The notes below the pieces were generated by a model that saw nothing but the letters and a program-made list of their open reading frames with translations, had not been told where the DNA came from and ran no database searches. The position numbers and the translations under genes are program-made. A stretch of 64,000 bases of DNA, from positions 36,525-100,524 of the forward strand of contig NZ_CAJSLV010000063.1 of assembly GCF_907177275.1 (NCBI RefSeq). Direction: 5' to 3'. The number at the start of each line of letters is the position of its first letter. Position 1 is the first letter of the stretch. Of this stretch, positions 41,298 to 49,426 are shown one piece after another. Origin of the DNA: Actinacidiphila cocklensis. Lineage in GTDB: Bacteria; Actinomycetota; Actinomycetes; Streptomycetales; Streptomycetaceae.

Positions 41298-42035
41298 ATG
41301 AACGCACTGCTCGGCACCACCACCGCCGCGGTCCACTCGACGCGTGCGCACTCCGTTGCCAGGACCACCGAGATGTCCGGCGCCGCGAGCGGACGGGGGT
41401 ACGCCCGCGGCGCCGGACGCACGTCGGGGAACACGGTGGTCAAGCAACGGCCCGCGTACATCACACCGCTGGAGCCGGCGGCGCCCTCGGCGCCGCAGGC
41501 CCCCGCCACGGACACGGAGGCGGAGTTCACCGCCTACGTCCAGGAGCGCCGCGCCTCCCTCTACGCGACCGCGTACCACCTCACGGGTGACCGCTTCGCC
41601 GCGGAGGACCTGCTGCAGAGCGCGCTGTTCTCCACGTACCGCGCGTGGGACCGGATCAGCGACAAGGCCGCCGTCGGCGGCTACCTGCGGCGCACCATGA
41701 CCAACCTGCACATCAGCGCCTGGCGGCGGCGCAAGCTCAACGAGTACCCGACGGAGGAGCTGCCCGAGACGGTCGGCGACACCGACGAGATGGGCGGCAC
41801 CGAGCTGCGCGCCGTCCTGTGGCAGGCCCTCGCCCGGCTGCCCGAGCAGCAGCGCACCATGCTGGTGCTCCGCTACTACGAGGGCCGCACCGACCCGGAG
41901 ATCGCCGACATACTCGGCATCAGCGTCGGCACGGTGAAGAGCAGCATCTGGCGCTCGCTGCGCCGGATGCGCGACGACGACGCGCTCAGCTTCGGCCGCG
42001 ACGAGGAGTCCGCGTTCGGCGAGCTCGTCGCGTAG
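41298..42035 (+). CDS. sigQ: ECF/SigE-type sigma factor SigQ
   Basis: 245 aa. An N-terminal extension of about 70 residues is poorly structured. Sigma region 2 follows (ASLYATAYHLTGDRFAAEDLLQSALFSTYRAWD) and then sigma region 4 (LARLPEQQRTMLVLRYYEGRTDPEIADILGISVGTVKSSIWRSL as the -35 reader). This is the SigE-70 layout common in streptomycetes. ATG 41298 has GGGGG nearby. It is divergent from afsQ1, as in S. coelicolor, where SigQ is an AfsQ1 target and modulates antibiotic synthesis. Confidence 0.92.
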   Translation: MNALLGTTTAAVHSTRAHSVARTTEMSGAASGRGYARGAGRTSGNTVVKQRPAYITPLEPAAPSAPQAPATDTEAEFTAYVQERRASLYATAYHLTGDRFAAEDLLQSALFSTYRAWDRISDKAAVGGYLRRTMTNLHISAWRRRKLNEYPTEELPETVGDTDEMGGTELRAVLWQALARLPEQQRTMLVLRYYEGRTDPEIADILGISVGTVKSSIWRSLRRMRDDDALSFGRDEESAFGELVA

Positions 42036-42062
42036 ACCGCACAGACCACGGACCAGGGGGGC

Positions 42063-42124
42063 CACGGCAACGGCGAAGGGCCGGGCGGCAGGGGGAAGCC
42101 GCCCGGCCCTTCGCCGTTGCCGTG
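42063..42124. terminator. Bidirectional terminator between sigQ and deoA
   Basis: Two perfectly complementary 27-nt arms (starting CACGGCAACGGC, ending GCCGTTGCCGTG) enclose an 8-nt loop AGGGGGAA. It lies between the convergent stop codons of sigQ and the thymidine phosphorylase gene, so it can serve both. Confidence 0.92.
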
Positions 42125-42140
42125 ACCGGTCCCGGCGGGG

Positions 42141-43418
42141 TCAGGCGATGCGGTCGAGGACGATCGGGGCGGGGTCGAAGGCGGCCGCCGCCGGGTCGAC
42201 GGTGAAGGCGCCCTCCAGGGCCTCCGTGGCGTACGGGAACTTCTCCGGGGTGTCCGTGTGGAGGGTGAGCAGCGGCGCCCCCTCCTGGACCCGCTGGCCG
42301 GGCCTGGCGTGCCACTCGACGCCCGCGCCGGCCTGGACGGAGTCCTCCTTGCGGGCGCGGCCCGCTCCGAGCCGCCACGCGGCGACGCCGACCTTGTAGG
42401 CGTCCAGCGCGGTGAGCACGCCCGTCGCGGGGGCCACGATGACCTGCCGCTCGCGGGCGGTGGGCAGCACCGCGTCCGGGTCACCGCCCTGCGCCCGGAT
42501 CATGCGGCGCCAGACGTCCATGGCGGAGCCGTCCGCGAGGGCCTTGGCCGGGTCGGCGTCCGGCAGGCCCGCCGCGGCGAGCATCTCGCGGGCCAGCGCG
42601 AGCGTGAGGTCGACGACGTCGGCGGGGCCGCCGCCGGCCAGCACCTCGACGGACTCGCGGACTTCGAGCGCGTTGCCCGCGGTCAGGCCGAGCGGTACGG
42701 ACATGTCGGTGAGCAGCGCGACCGTCCGCACCCCGTGGTCGGTGCCGAGGCCGACCATCGTGGCGGCCAGCTCCCGCGCGTCCTCCAGGGACTTCATGAA
42801 GGCCCCGGAGCCGACCTTGACGTCGAGCACGAGCGACCCGGTGCCCTCGGCGATCTTCTTGGACATGATGGACGAGGCGATCAGCGGGATCGACTCGACC
42901 GTTCCCGTCACGTCACGCAGCGCGTAGAGCTTCTTGTCGGCGGGTGCGAGGCCGTCACCGGCCGCGCAGATGACCGCGCCGGCGTCGTCGAGGACCGCCA
43001 GCATCTCCTCGTTGGACAGCGACGCCCGCCAGCCGGGGACGGACTCCAGCTTGTCCAGCGTGCCGCCGGTGTGGCCCAGGCCCCGCCCGGACAGCTGCGG
43101 CACCGCGGCACCGCACGCGGCGACCAGCGGCGCCAGCGGGAGGGTGATCTTGTCGCCGACGCCGCCGGTGGAGTGCTTGTCGGCGGTCGGGCGGCTCAGC
43201 GAGGAGAAGTCCATCCGCTCGCCGGAGTCGATCATCGCGGCGGTCCAGCGGGCGATCTCGGCCCGGTCCATGCCGTTGAGCAGGATCGCCATCGCGAGCG
43301 ACGACATCTGCTCGTCGGCGACCGCACCCCGGGTGTACGCGTCGACCACCCAGTCGATCTGCTCGTCGCTGAGCCGGCCGCGGTCGCGCTTGGTGCGGAT
43401 GACGGAAATGACGTCCAT
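42141..43418 (-). CDS. deoA: Thymidine (pyrimidine-nucleoside) phosphorylase
   Basis: 425 aa. Phosphorolyses thymidine or deoxyuridine to the base and deoxyribose-1-phosphate. Family motif SSLSRPTADKHSTGGVGDK (phosphate-binding Lys/Ser/Thr) and SGRGLGHTGGTLDKLE are present, and the C-terminal alpha/beta domain is complete. It is the last gene of the importer-cdd-deoA cluster, separated from cdd by 151 bp that include a short 15-bp tandem repeat. Its product feeds the mutase and DERA steps. Confidence 0.94.
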   Translation of the reverse strand: MDVISVIRTKRDRGRLSDEQIDWVVDAYTRGAVADEQMSSLAMAILLNGMDRAEIARWTAAMIDSGERMDFSSLSRPTADKHSTGGVGDKITLPLAPLVAACGAAVPQLSGRGLGHTGGTLDKLESVPGWRASLSNEEMLAVLDDAGAVICAAGDGLAPADKKLYALRDVTGTVESIPLIASSIMSKKIAEGTGSLVLDVKVGSGAFMKSLEDARELAATMVGLGTDHGVRTVALLTDMSVPLGLTAGNALEVRESVEVLAGGGPADVVDLTLALAREMLAAAGLPDADPAKALADGSAMDVWRRMIRAQGGDPDAVLPTARERQVIVAPATGVLTALDAYKVGVAAWRLGAGRARKEDSVQAGAGVEWHARPGQRVQEGAPLLTLHTDTPEKFPYATEALEGAFTVDPAAAAFDPAPIVLDRIA

Positions 43419-43495
43419 GAGGGTCCTTGCGTGCGGTTCGGGGCGTCGGGCGGCCCGGCCCGGCGGGCGGGCGCTGGGGCCGGCCGGCGGCCGGT

Positions 43496-43537
43496 GGTGG
43501 TCGGGGCGGCGGTGGTCGGGGCGGCGGTGGTCGGGGC
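43496..43537. repeat. 15-bp tandem repeat in the cdd-deoA gap
   Basis: Nearly three copies of GGTGGTCGGGGCGGC (43496-43510, 43511-43525, and a partial third from 43526). On the coding strand of deoA it reads as a C-rich leader about 80-120 nt before the start codon. It may be simple slippage or affect transcript structure. Confidence 0.7.
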
Positions 43538-43569
43538 CGCGCCCGCCGGTACAGCGCGGGCGGCCCGTG

Positions 43570-43968
43570 CTACCGCTGGAGGTCGTCCGCCCCGAAGGCG
43601 TCGGGCAGGATCTCGCGCATCGGGCGCACCCCGGCCGCGGTGTCGACCAGCAGCGCGGGGCCGCCGTTCTCCCACAGCAGCTGGCGGCAGCGCCCGCACG
43701 GCATCAGCAGGTCGCCGTGCCGGTCCACGCAGCTGAACGCGGTGAGCCGGCCGCCGCCCGAGGCGTGCAGGGCGGAGACCAGGCCGCACTCGGCGCACAG
43801 CGCGACCCCGTAGGCCGCGTTCTCGACGTTGCAGCCGACGACCGTGCGCCCGTCGTCGACCAGCGCCGCGGCGCCGACCGGGAAGCCGGAGTAGGGCGCG
43901 TAGGCGCGCTCCATGACCTCCGTGGCGGCTTCCCGCAGCGCCTTCCAGTCGACGTCGTCAGGCGTCAT
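43570..43968 (-). CDS. cdd: Cytidine deaminase
   Basis: 132 aa, homotetrameric type. Zinc ligands and catalytic Glu are visible in NVENAAYGVALCAECG (C-A-E) and PCGRCRQ. The N-terminal YAPYSGFPVGAA substrate motif is intact. It converts (deoxy)cytidine to (deoxy)uridine. Its ATG overlaps the stop of the second permease by 4 bp, so it is translated with the importer. Confidence 0.95.
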   Translation of the reverse strand: MTPDDVDWKALREAATEVMERAYAPYSGFPVGAAALVDDGRTVVGCNVENAAYGVALCAECGLVSALHASGGGRLTAFSCVDRHGDLLMPCGRCRQLLWENGGPALLVDTAAGVRPMREILPDAFGADDLQR

Positions 43969-45251
43969 CCGCCCTGTCCCTTCCGGTACGGCAGCCCGTC
44001 CGCCTTCGGCATCCGCAGCCGCTGCGAGAACAGGCCCATCACCAGCAGCGTGGCGACGTACGGCGAGGCCTGGACGACCTCGGACGGCACGGTGTCGGTG
44101 GTCATGTACCAGACTGCCAGCAGCACCGCGAAGCCGAGCGCGAAGCCCGCCGAGATGTACGCCTTGCGGACGTACTTCCAGATCGCCATGGCCAGCAGCA
44201 GCACCGCGAGCAGCAGGAGCAGCGCGTGCACCGAGTCGCTGCCGCTGCGCAGCTGGAGGCTGTCGGCGTAGCCGAACAGGCCCGCGCCCATGGCGAGGCC
44301 GCCGGGCCGCCAGTTGCCGAAGATCATCGCGGCGAGGCCGATGTAGCCGCGGCCGCTGGTCTGGCCTTCGAGGTAGAAGTGCGTGCCGATGGCCAGGAAG
44401 ACGCCGCCGAGCCCGGCGAGGCCGCCGGAGACGGTCACGGCCACGTACTTGTACAGGTAGACGTTGACGCCGAGGGACTCCGCGGCCACCGGGTTCTCAC
44501 CGCAGGAGCGCAGCCGCAGGCCGAAGGACGTACGCCACAGGACGAAGAACGTGCCGACGAAGAGCAGCACGGCCAGCAGCGTCAGCGAGGAGATGTTGGT
44601 GACCAGGCCGCCGACGATGCCGGCCAGGTCGGAGACCAGGAACCAGTGGTGCTTCTCCAGGCTGGACAGCTGGTGCGAGAGCCAGGGCACCGTGAAGGAC
44701 TTGATGTCGTCGATGGGCGGCGACTGCTTGGGCGTGCCGCCCTCGGTGGCCGCCTGGCCGACGTTGAAGATCCGCTTGGCGAGATACGCGGTGACGCCCG
44801 CGGCCAGGATGTTCATCGCCACACCGGCGATGATGTGGTCCACGCCGAAGGTGACGGTGACGATCGCGTGCAGCAGGCCGCCCGCCATGCCGCCGAGGAT
44901 GCCGGCGAGGACGCCCATCCACGGGCTGAGGCTCCAGCCGGCCCAGGCGCCGAAGAAGGTGCCGAGGATCATCATGCCTTCGAGGCCGATGTTGACCACG
45001 CCGGCCCGCTCGGCCCACAGGCCGCCGAGGCCGGCCAGCGCGATCGGTACGGCGCCGGTCAGCGCGCCGGCCATCTGCCCCGACGAGGTGACGTCGTCGG
45101 CGCCGGCGATGGCGCGGACGGCGGAGACCACGACCAGGACCGCGGCCACGATCAGCAGGATCACCGGGACGGAGAGCCTGGCCCTGCCGCCCTTGCCACC
45201 GGCGGTCTTGGCTGCGGCGGGCGGCGGGGTCTGGGTTGCGGTGGCAGTCAC
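43965..45251 (-). CDS. Nucleoside ABC importer, second permease
   Basis: 428 aa, BPD-transport-type membrane subunit of the branched-chain/ribose/nucleoside class. The family stretch LAGLGGLWAERAGVVNIGLEGMM is followed by multiple helices. The loop GLRLRSCGENPVAAESLGV is the ATPase-coupling region typical of BMP-linked importers (YufQ/NupQ type). A 25-residue cytoplasmic N-terminus precedes TM1. GTG 45251 overlaps the first permease stop by 4 bp. Confidence 0.92.
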   Translation of the reverse strand: MTATATQTPPPAAAKTAGGKGGRARLSVPVILLIVAAVLVVVSAVRAIAGADDVTSSGQMAGALTGAVPIALAGLGGLWAERAGVVNIGLEGMMILGTFFGAWAGWSLSPWMGVLAGILGGMAGGLLHAIVTVTFGVDHIIAGVAMNILAAGVTAYLAKRIFNVGQAATEGGTPKQSPPIDDIKSFTVPWLSHQLSSLEKHHWFLVSDLAGIVGGLVTNISSLTLLAVLLFVGTFFVLWRTSFGLRLRSCGENPVAAESLGVNVYLYKYVAVTVSGGLAGLGGVFLAIGTHFYLEGQTSGRGYIGLAAMIFGNWRPGGLAMGAGLFGYADSLQLRSGSDSVHALLLLLAVLLLAMAIWKYVRKAYISAGFALGFAVLLAVWYMTTDTVPSEVVQASPYVATLLVMGLFSQRLRMPKADGLPYRKGQGG

Positions 45252-46357
45252 GCCGTCACCTCCTGCTTGTCGACGGAGCCGGCCGCGGCGAGTTCCGCGC
45301 CGACCTGGCGCTGCTGCCGCGTGAGGCCGTAGCGGCGTACGAGTTCGTAGGCGATGACGACGGCCAGCACGATGGCGCCCTGGATCACGCCCACGATCTC
45401 CTTGTCGTAGCCCTCGAACTCCAGCCCGTTGGAGGCGCGCTCCAGGAAGGCCCACAGCAGCGCGCCGATCGCGATGCCGATCGGGTTGTTGCGGCCGAGC
45501 AGGGCGACCGCGATGCCGGTGAAGCCGATGCCGGCCGGGAAGTCGGTGCTGAACTGGTAGGACTGGTTGAGCAGGGTGGACATGCCGACCAGGCCGGCCA
45601 TGGCGCCGGAGATCAGCATGCTGACGATGACCATCTTCTTCACGCTCACGCCGCTGGCCTGCGCCGCGGACTCCGAGCGGCCCACCGAGCGCAGGTCGAA
45701 GCCGAAGCGGGTGCGGGAGAGCACGAACCAGTACAGGACGCCCGCGAGGCCGGCGAAGACGATGAAGCCGACGACCGGGTCGGTCTGGGTGGTGAAGTTG
45801 AACAGGTGGCTGCCGGACGGGATCGGCTTGGTGGTGACGGTGCTGGCCAGCTTGTCGGTCACGCCGAGTCTGCCGTCCTGCAGGAAGTAGCCGATGACGA
45901 TGCCCGCGATCGAGTTCAGCATGATCGTCGAGATGACCTCGCTGACCCCGCGGGTCACCTTCAGCACGCCGGCGATCGCCGCCCACGCGGCGCCCACCAC
46001 CATCGCGGTGAGGATGATGATCGGGATCTGGATGAAGCCGGGGATCGACATCGAGCCGCCGACCGCGGCCGCGAAGAACGCGGCGAGCCGGTACTGCCCG
46101 TCGACGCCGATGTTGAACAGGTTCATCCGGAAGCCGATGGCCACCGCGAGACCCGACAGGTAGTACGGGGTCGCCTTGTTGAGGATGTAGACCTGGCTGT
46201 CGGACTTGCTGCCGTAGGTCATCATCACGTGGAAGGCGTGGAAGGGCTCCTTGCCGCTGGCCAGCAGCACGAGGCCGGTGACGATCAGCGCGCCGAGGAC
46301 GGCGAGCACCGGGGCGGCCAGGCCGAGCAGCGCCCGGTCCTTGTCGAACTTCTTCAT
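45248..46357 (-). CDS. Nucleoside ABC importer, first permease
   Basis: 369 aa integral membrane subunit. IGFRMNLFNIGVDGQYRLAAF (family signature), a large periplasmic loop near residues 160-190 and the coupling loop GFDLRSVGRSESAAQASGV identify it as the YufP/NupP-type partner. ATG 46357 overlaps the ATPase stop by 4 bp. Together with the second permease it forms the heterodimeric channel. Confidence 0.92.
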   Translation of the reverse strand: MKKFDKDRALLGLAAPVLAVLGALIVTGLVLLASGKEPFHAFHVMMTYGSKSDSQVYILNKATPYYLSGLAVAIGFRMNLFNIGVDGQYRLAAFFAAAVGGSMSIPGFIQIPIIILTAMVVGAAWAAIAGVLKVTRGVSEVISTIMLNSIAGIVIGYFLQDGRLGVTDKLASTVTTKPIPSGSHLFNFTTQTDPVVGFIVFAGLAGVLYWFVLSRTRFGFDLRSVGRSESAAQASGVSVKKMVIVSMLISGAMAGLVGMSTLLNQSYQFSTDFPAGIGFTGIAVALLGRNNPIGIAIGALLWAFLERASNGLEFEGYDKEIVGVIQGAIVLAVVIAYELVRRYGLTRQQRQVGAELAAAGSVDKQEVTA

Positions 46358-47979
46358 CGGTCCTCTCCCCCGGCCGTCTCCGCCGCCGCCTCTTCGGGCT
46401 GCGCCTGCTTCGGTACGGCGGTGCCCGCCGCGGCCGGCTCGTGTTCCAGGTGGCCGGCGGCCGCTCCGGTCATGGCGGAACCCAGCTCCTCCGGGGTGAT
46501 GGTGGCGGGGTCGGCGTCCGCGACCAGCCGGCCGCGGTACATCACCCGCAGCGTGTCGGACAGGCCGATCAGCTCGTCGAGGTCGGCGGATATCAGCAGC
46601 ACCGCCAGGCCCTCGTGGCGTGCCGCCCTGATCTGGTCCCAGATCTGCGCCTGCGCGCCGACGTCCACGCCCCGGGTGGGGTGCGCGGCGATCAGCAGCT
46701 TGGGCAGGTGGCTCATCTCGCGGCCGACGATCAGCTTCTGCTGGTTGCCGCCGGAAAGCGACGCGGCGGTCACCTCGATGCCGGGGGTGCGGACGTCGTA
46801 GTCCGCGACGATCCGCTCGGTGTCGCGGCGGGCGGCGGCCGGGTCGATCAGGAACCCGCGGCTGTTGGGGCGCTCGGTGACGTGCCCGAGGATGCGGTTC
46901 TCCCACAGCGGCGCTTCCAGCAGCAGGCCGTGCCGGTGCCGGTCCTCGGGGATGTAGCCGATGCCGTCCTCGCGCCGGGCGCGGGTGGGCACCCGGGAGA
47001 TGTCCCTGCCGTCCAGGGTGAGGACGCCCGCGTTCAGCGTGCGCATGCCCATCACGGCCTCGACGAGCTCGGCCTGGCCGTTGCCCTCGACGCCGGCGAT
47101 GCCGAGGACCTCGCCCTTGTGGATGGTGAAGCCGATCTCGTCCAGGACCGTCCGCTCGACGCCGTCGGAGTCGGTCTCCGACAGCCGCAGGCCCTCGACG
47201 GTGAGCATCGGCTCGGTGGTGACGGTGGACTCGCGGGTCTCGGGCGACGGCAGCTCGCTGCCGACCATCAGCTCGGCGAGCTGCTTGGCGGTGGTGCTCT
47301 TCGGGTCGGCGTCGCCGACCGTGGTGCCGCGCCTGATGACGGTGATCGCGTCGGCGACCGAGAGCACCTCGCCGAGCTTGTGCGAGATGAAGATGACGGT
47401 CAGGCCCTCGGACTTCAGCCCGCGCAGGTTCTCGAAGAGCGCGTCGACCTCCTGCGGGACCAGCACCGCGGTCGGCTCGTCGAGGATGAGGATGCGCGCG
47501 CCGCGGTAGAGGACCTTGAGGATCTCCACCCGCTGCCGGTCGGCGACGCCCAGGTCCTCCACGAGCGCGTCGGGGCGCACGCCGAGCCCGTAGGCGTCGG
47601 ATATCTCCTTGATGCGCGCGCGGGCGCGCCCGCCGATGCCGTACGCCTTCTCGCAGCCGAGGACGACGTTCTCCAGCACGGTGAGGTTGTCGGCGAGCAT
47701 GAAGTGCTGGTGCACCATGCCGATGCCGCGGGCGATGGCCTCGCCCGGGTCGCCGAAGGCGACCTGCTCGCCGTGGATCGCGATGGTGCCCTCGTCCGGC
47801 TTCTGCATGCCGTAGAGGATCTTCATCAGGGTGGACTTGCCGGCGCCGTTCTCGCCCACGAGGGCGTGCACGGTGCCGCTGCGCACGGTGATGGCGATGT
47901 CGTGGTTGGCGACGACACCGGGGAACCGCTTGGTGATGCCGCGCAGCTCGACGGCGGGGGGACTCGTGGACGCGTTGAT
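46354..47979 (-). CDS. Nucleoside ABC importer ATPase (two ABC cassettes), apparent ATC start
   Basis: About 541 aa. Cassette 1 has Walker A GENGAGKST, signature-like DLGVADRQRVEI and Walker B ILILDEP. Cassette 2 has a degenerate Walker A (GVEGNGQAE), signature LSGGNQQK and a degenerate Walker B (LLIAAHPT). This is the usual YufO/RbsA-type double ATPase with one weak site. The family's first strand (PAVELRGITKRFPGVVANH) is in frame but upstream of the first ATG/GTG/TTG (GTG 47886). A GAGGAG ribosome-binding site sits 6-8 nt before an ATC codon at 47979, which I take as the start. If translation began at 47886 the protein would lose part of the nucleotide-binding fold. Confidence 0.85.
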   Translation of the reverse strand: MNASTSPPAVELRGITKRFPGVVANHDIAITVRSGTVHALVGENGAGKSTLMKILYGMQKPDEGTIAIHGEQVAFGDPGEAIARGIGMVHQHFMLADNLTVLENVVLGCEKAYGIGGRARARIKEISDAYGLGVRPDALVEDLGVADRQRVEILKVLYRGARILILDEPTAVLVPQEVDALFENLRGLKSEGLTVIFISHKLGEVLSVADAITVIRRGTTVGDADPKSTTAKQLAELMVGSELPSPETRESTVTTEPMLTVEGLRLSETDSDGVERTVLDEIGFTIHKGEVLGIAGVEGNGQAELVEAVMGMRTLNAGVLTLDGRDISRVPTRARREDGIGYIPEDRHRHGLLLEAPLWENRILGHVTERPNSRGFLIDPAAARRDTERIVADYDVRTPGIEVTAASLSGGNQQKLIVGREMSHLPKLLIAAHPTRGVDVGAQAQIWDQIRAARHEGLAVLLISADLDELIGLSDTLRVMYRGRLVADADPATITPEELGSAMTGAAAGHLEHEPAAAGTAVPKQAQPEEAAAETAGGEDR

Positions 47980-48042
47980 GGCGCACTCTCCTCGGGGGAA
48001 AGGCTCGGGCGGTGGTGGTGAAAGTATCGCGGCAAGATGACG

Positions 48043-48054
48043 CTACGCGCGTAG
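48043..48054. promoter_or_regulatory. Nucleoside-regulon operator (importer operon)
   Basis: Exact CTACGCGCGTAG, the longest copy: the dyad extends without mismatch to 20 bp (48039-48058). It lies about 65 bp upstream of the ATPase start. GATACT on the minus strand (about 48023-48028) is the candidate -10 box. Confidence 0.8.
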
Positions 48055-48079
48055 CGTCGGTTTTTCACAGCACGGGAAC

Positions 48080-48166
48080 GTCACGGTCGGGCCGGTCCTG
48101 GGGCAAACCGGCCCGGACCGTGACCGAGGCCCGGAGGGGCTGCCGCAGCATCCCCGCCGGGCCTCG
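48080..48166 (-). terminator. Two consecutive hairpins after the BMP lipoprotein gene
   Basis: Hairpin 1 (48080-48124) pairs GTCACGGTC-GGGCCGGT with its complement, with one bulged C. Hairpin 2 (48125-48166) pairs CGAGGCCCGGaGGGG with CCCCgCCGGGCCTCG. They lie just downstream of the BMP stop and upstream of the importer operator. They should separate the abundant binding-protein message from the importer operon, which then has its own promoter. Confidence 0.75.
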
Positions 48167-48194
48167 AAGGCCGTACAGGCTCATCCGCCGTGGG

Positions 48195-49274
48195 TCACGG
48201 GGTGGAGCTCACCTTGATCGCGCCCGAGACGATCTTCTGCTTCGCCGCGTCGATCTGGGCCTGGATGTCGGCGATGAAGCCACCGGTGGCGGACACCGAG
48301 ACACCGCCGTTGGCCAGGTCGTAGGTGTTCGTGCCGACCTTCGGCTTGTTGTCCTTCTTCACCGAGTTGATCAGGTCGTACACCGCGACGTCGACGTTCT
48401 TGATCGCCGAGGTGAGGATGCTGTTCTTGTACTTCGCCAGGGCCGGGTCGTTGTACTGGTCGGAGTCCACACCGATCGCCCAGGCACCGGACTTGCCGGC
48501 GACCTTCTGGATCGAGCCGTCACCGGACAGGCCGGCGGCGGTGTAGATGACGTCGACGCCCTTGTCGAGCATGCCCTGGGCCTTGGCCGCCGCCGAGGTG
48601 GCGTCGTTGAAGCCGCGCGGGTCGGTCTTGTACAGGTACTCGCGGGTCAGCTGGACGCTGGGCTTGGTGTCCTTGACGCCCTGCGCGAAGCCGGCGTCGA
48701 AGGTGCCGATCAGGGTGTTCTGCACACCGCCGATGAAGCCGACCTTGCCGGACTTGCTCTTGAGCGCGGCCGCGACACCGGCCAGGTACGAGCTCTGCTC
48801 GGTCGCGAAGACCATGCTGTCGACGTTCGGCGCGTCGACGACCGAGTCGACCAGGCCGAAGGTGACGTTCGGGTACTTCTTGGCCATCTTCTCGACGGCG
48901 GGGCCGTAGGTGTAGCCCACCGCCACGACCGGGTTGTAGCCGGCCGCCGCCATCGAGTCCAGCCGCTGCTCGCGGTCCGACTCGGTCTCGCCGTTGCTGG
49001 CGGTAAGCTCCTTGGACTCCAGGTTCAGCTCACCGTCGGCCTTGTCCAGGCCGCGGGCAGCGGAGTCGTTGAAGGAGTGGTCGCCGCGGCCGCCGACGTC
49101 GTAGGCCATGCCGACGCCCTTGGCCTTGCTGCCCCCGCCGCTGGACGCGGTGCTGCTCCCGCCGCTCGACGGCTTTCCGCTGTCCGACGTGGTGCTGCTT
49201 CCGCACGCGGTCGCGGTCAGCGCGAGTGCCGCGGAGACCACACCCGCGGCAGCGATCTTGGATACCCGGCGCAA
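48195..49274 (-). CDS. BMP-family nucleoside-binding lipoprotein
   Basis: 359 aa. Lipobox TATAC (Cys about residue 24), a Ser/Gly-rich linker to about 50, then a periplasmic-binding fold of the Bmp/Med (PnrA) family: VGMAYDVGGRGDHSFND at the N-terminus, VGFIGGVQNTLIGTFDAGF and GVDVIYTAAGLSGDG. PnrA-type proteins bind purine nucleosides, which agrees with the genes around it. The start is TTG 49274 with AAGGGGA upstream. Its promoter carries a degenerate copy of the nucleoside operator. Confidence 0.93.
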   Translation of the reverse strand: MRRVSKIAAAGVVSAALALTATACGSSTTSDSGKPSSGGSSTASSGGGSKAKGVGMAYDVGGRGDHSFNDSAARGLDKADGELNLESKELTASNGETESDREQRLDSMAAAGYNPVVAVGYTYGPAVEKMAKKYPNVTFGLVDSVVDAPNVDSMVFATEQSSYLAGVAAALKSKSGKVGFIGGVQNTLIGTFDAGFAQGVKDTKPSVQLTREYLYKTDPRGFNDATSAAAKAQGMLDKGVDVIYTAAGLSGDGSIQKVAGKSGAWAIGVDSDQYNDPALAKYKNSILTSAIKNVDVAVYDLINSVKKDNKPKVGTNTYDLANGGVSVSATGGFIADIQAQIDAAKQKIVSGAIKVSSTP

Positions 49275-49326
49275 GAGGGTCCCCTTCGGTTGGAGCGCCC
49301 CGTCCGGCGCTGGCTAAGCGGGAGCT

Positions 49327-49338
49327 TAACGCGCGTAG
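49327..49338. promoter_or_regulatory. Degenerate nucleoside-regulon operator (BMP gene)
   Basis: TAACGCGCGTAG matches CTACGCGCGTAG in 10 of 12 positions; one half-site is intact. It sits between TTTACC and TAAGCT, possible -35 and -10 elements of the minus-strand lipoprotein gene. Confidence 0.6.
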
Positions 49339-49391
49339 ATGTCAGGTAAAGACCGAATGAAGGCCCGTTATCGGATCGACGCATTTCCGCT

Positions 49392-49422
49392 GGGTGAAGC
49401 CCCGGTAGCCGAGGCCTCACCC
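49392..49422 (-). terminator. Hairpin after the M20 amidohydrolase gene
   Basis: GGGTGAAGCCCCGG (49392-49405) and CCGAGGCCTCACCC (49409-49422) pair with two mismatches around the loop TAG, just downstream of the amidohydrolase stop codon. Confidence 0.6.
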
Positions 49423-49426
49423 GGTG

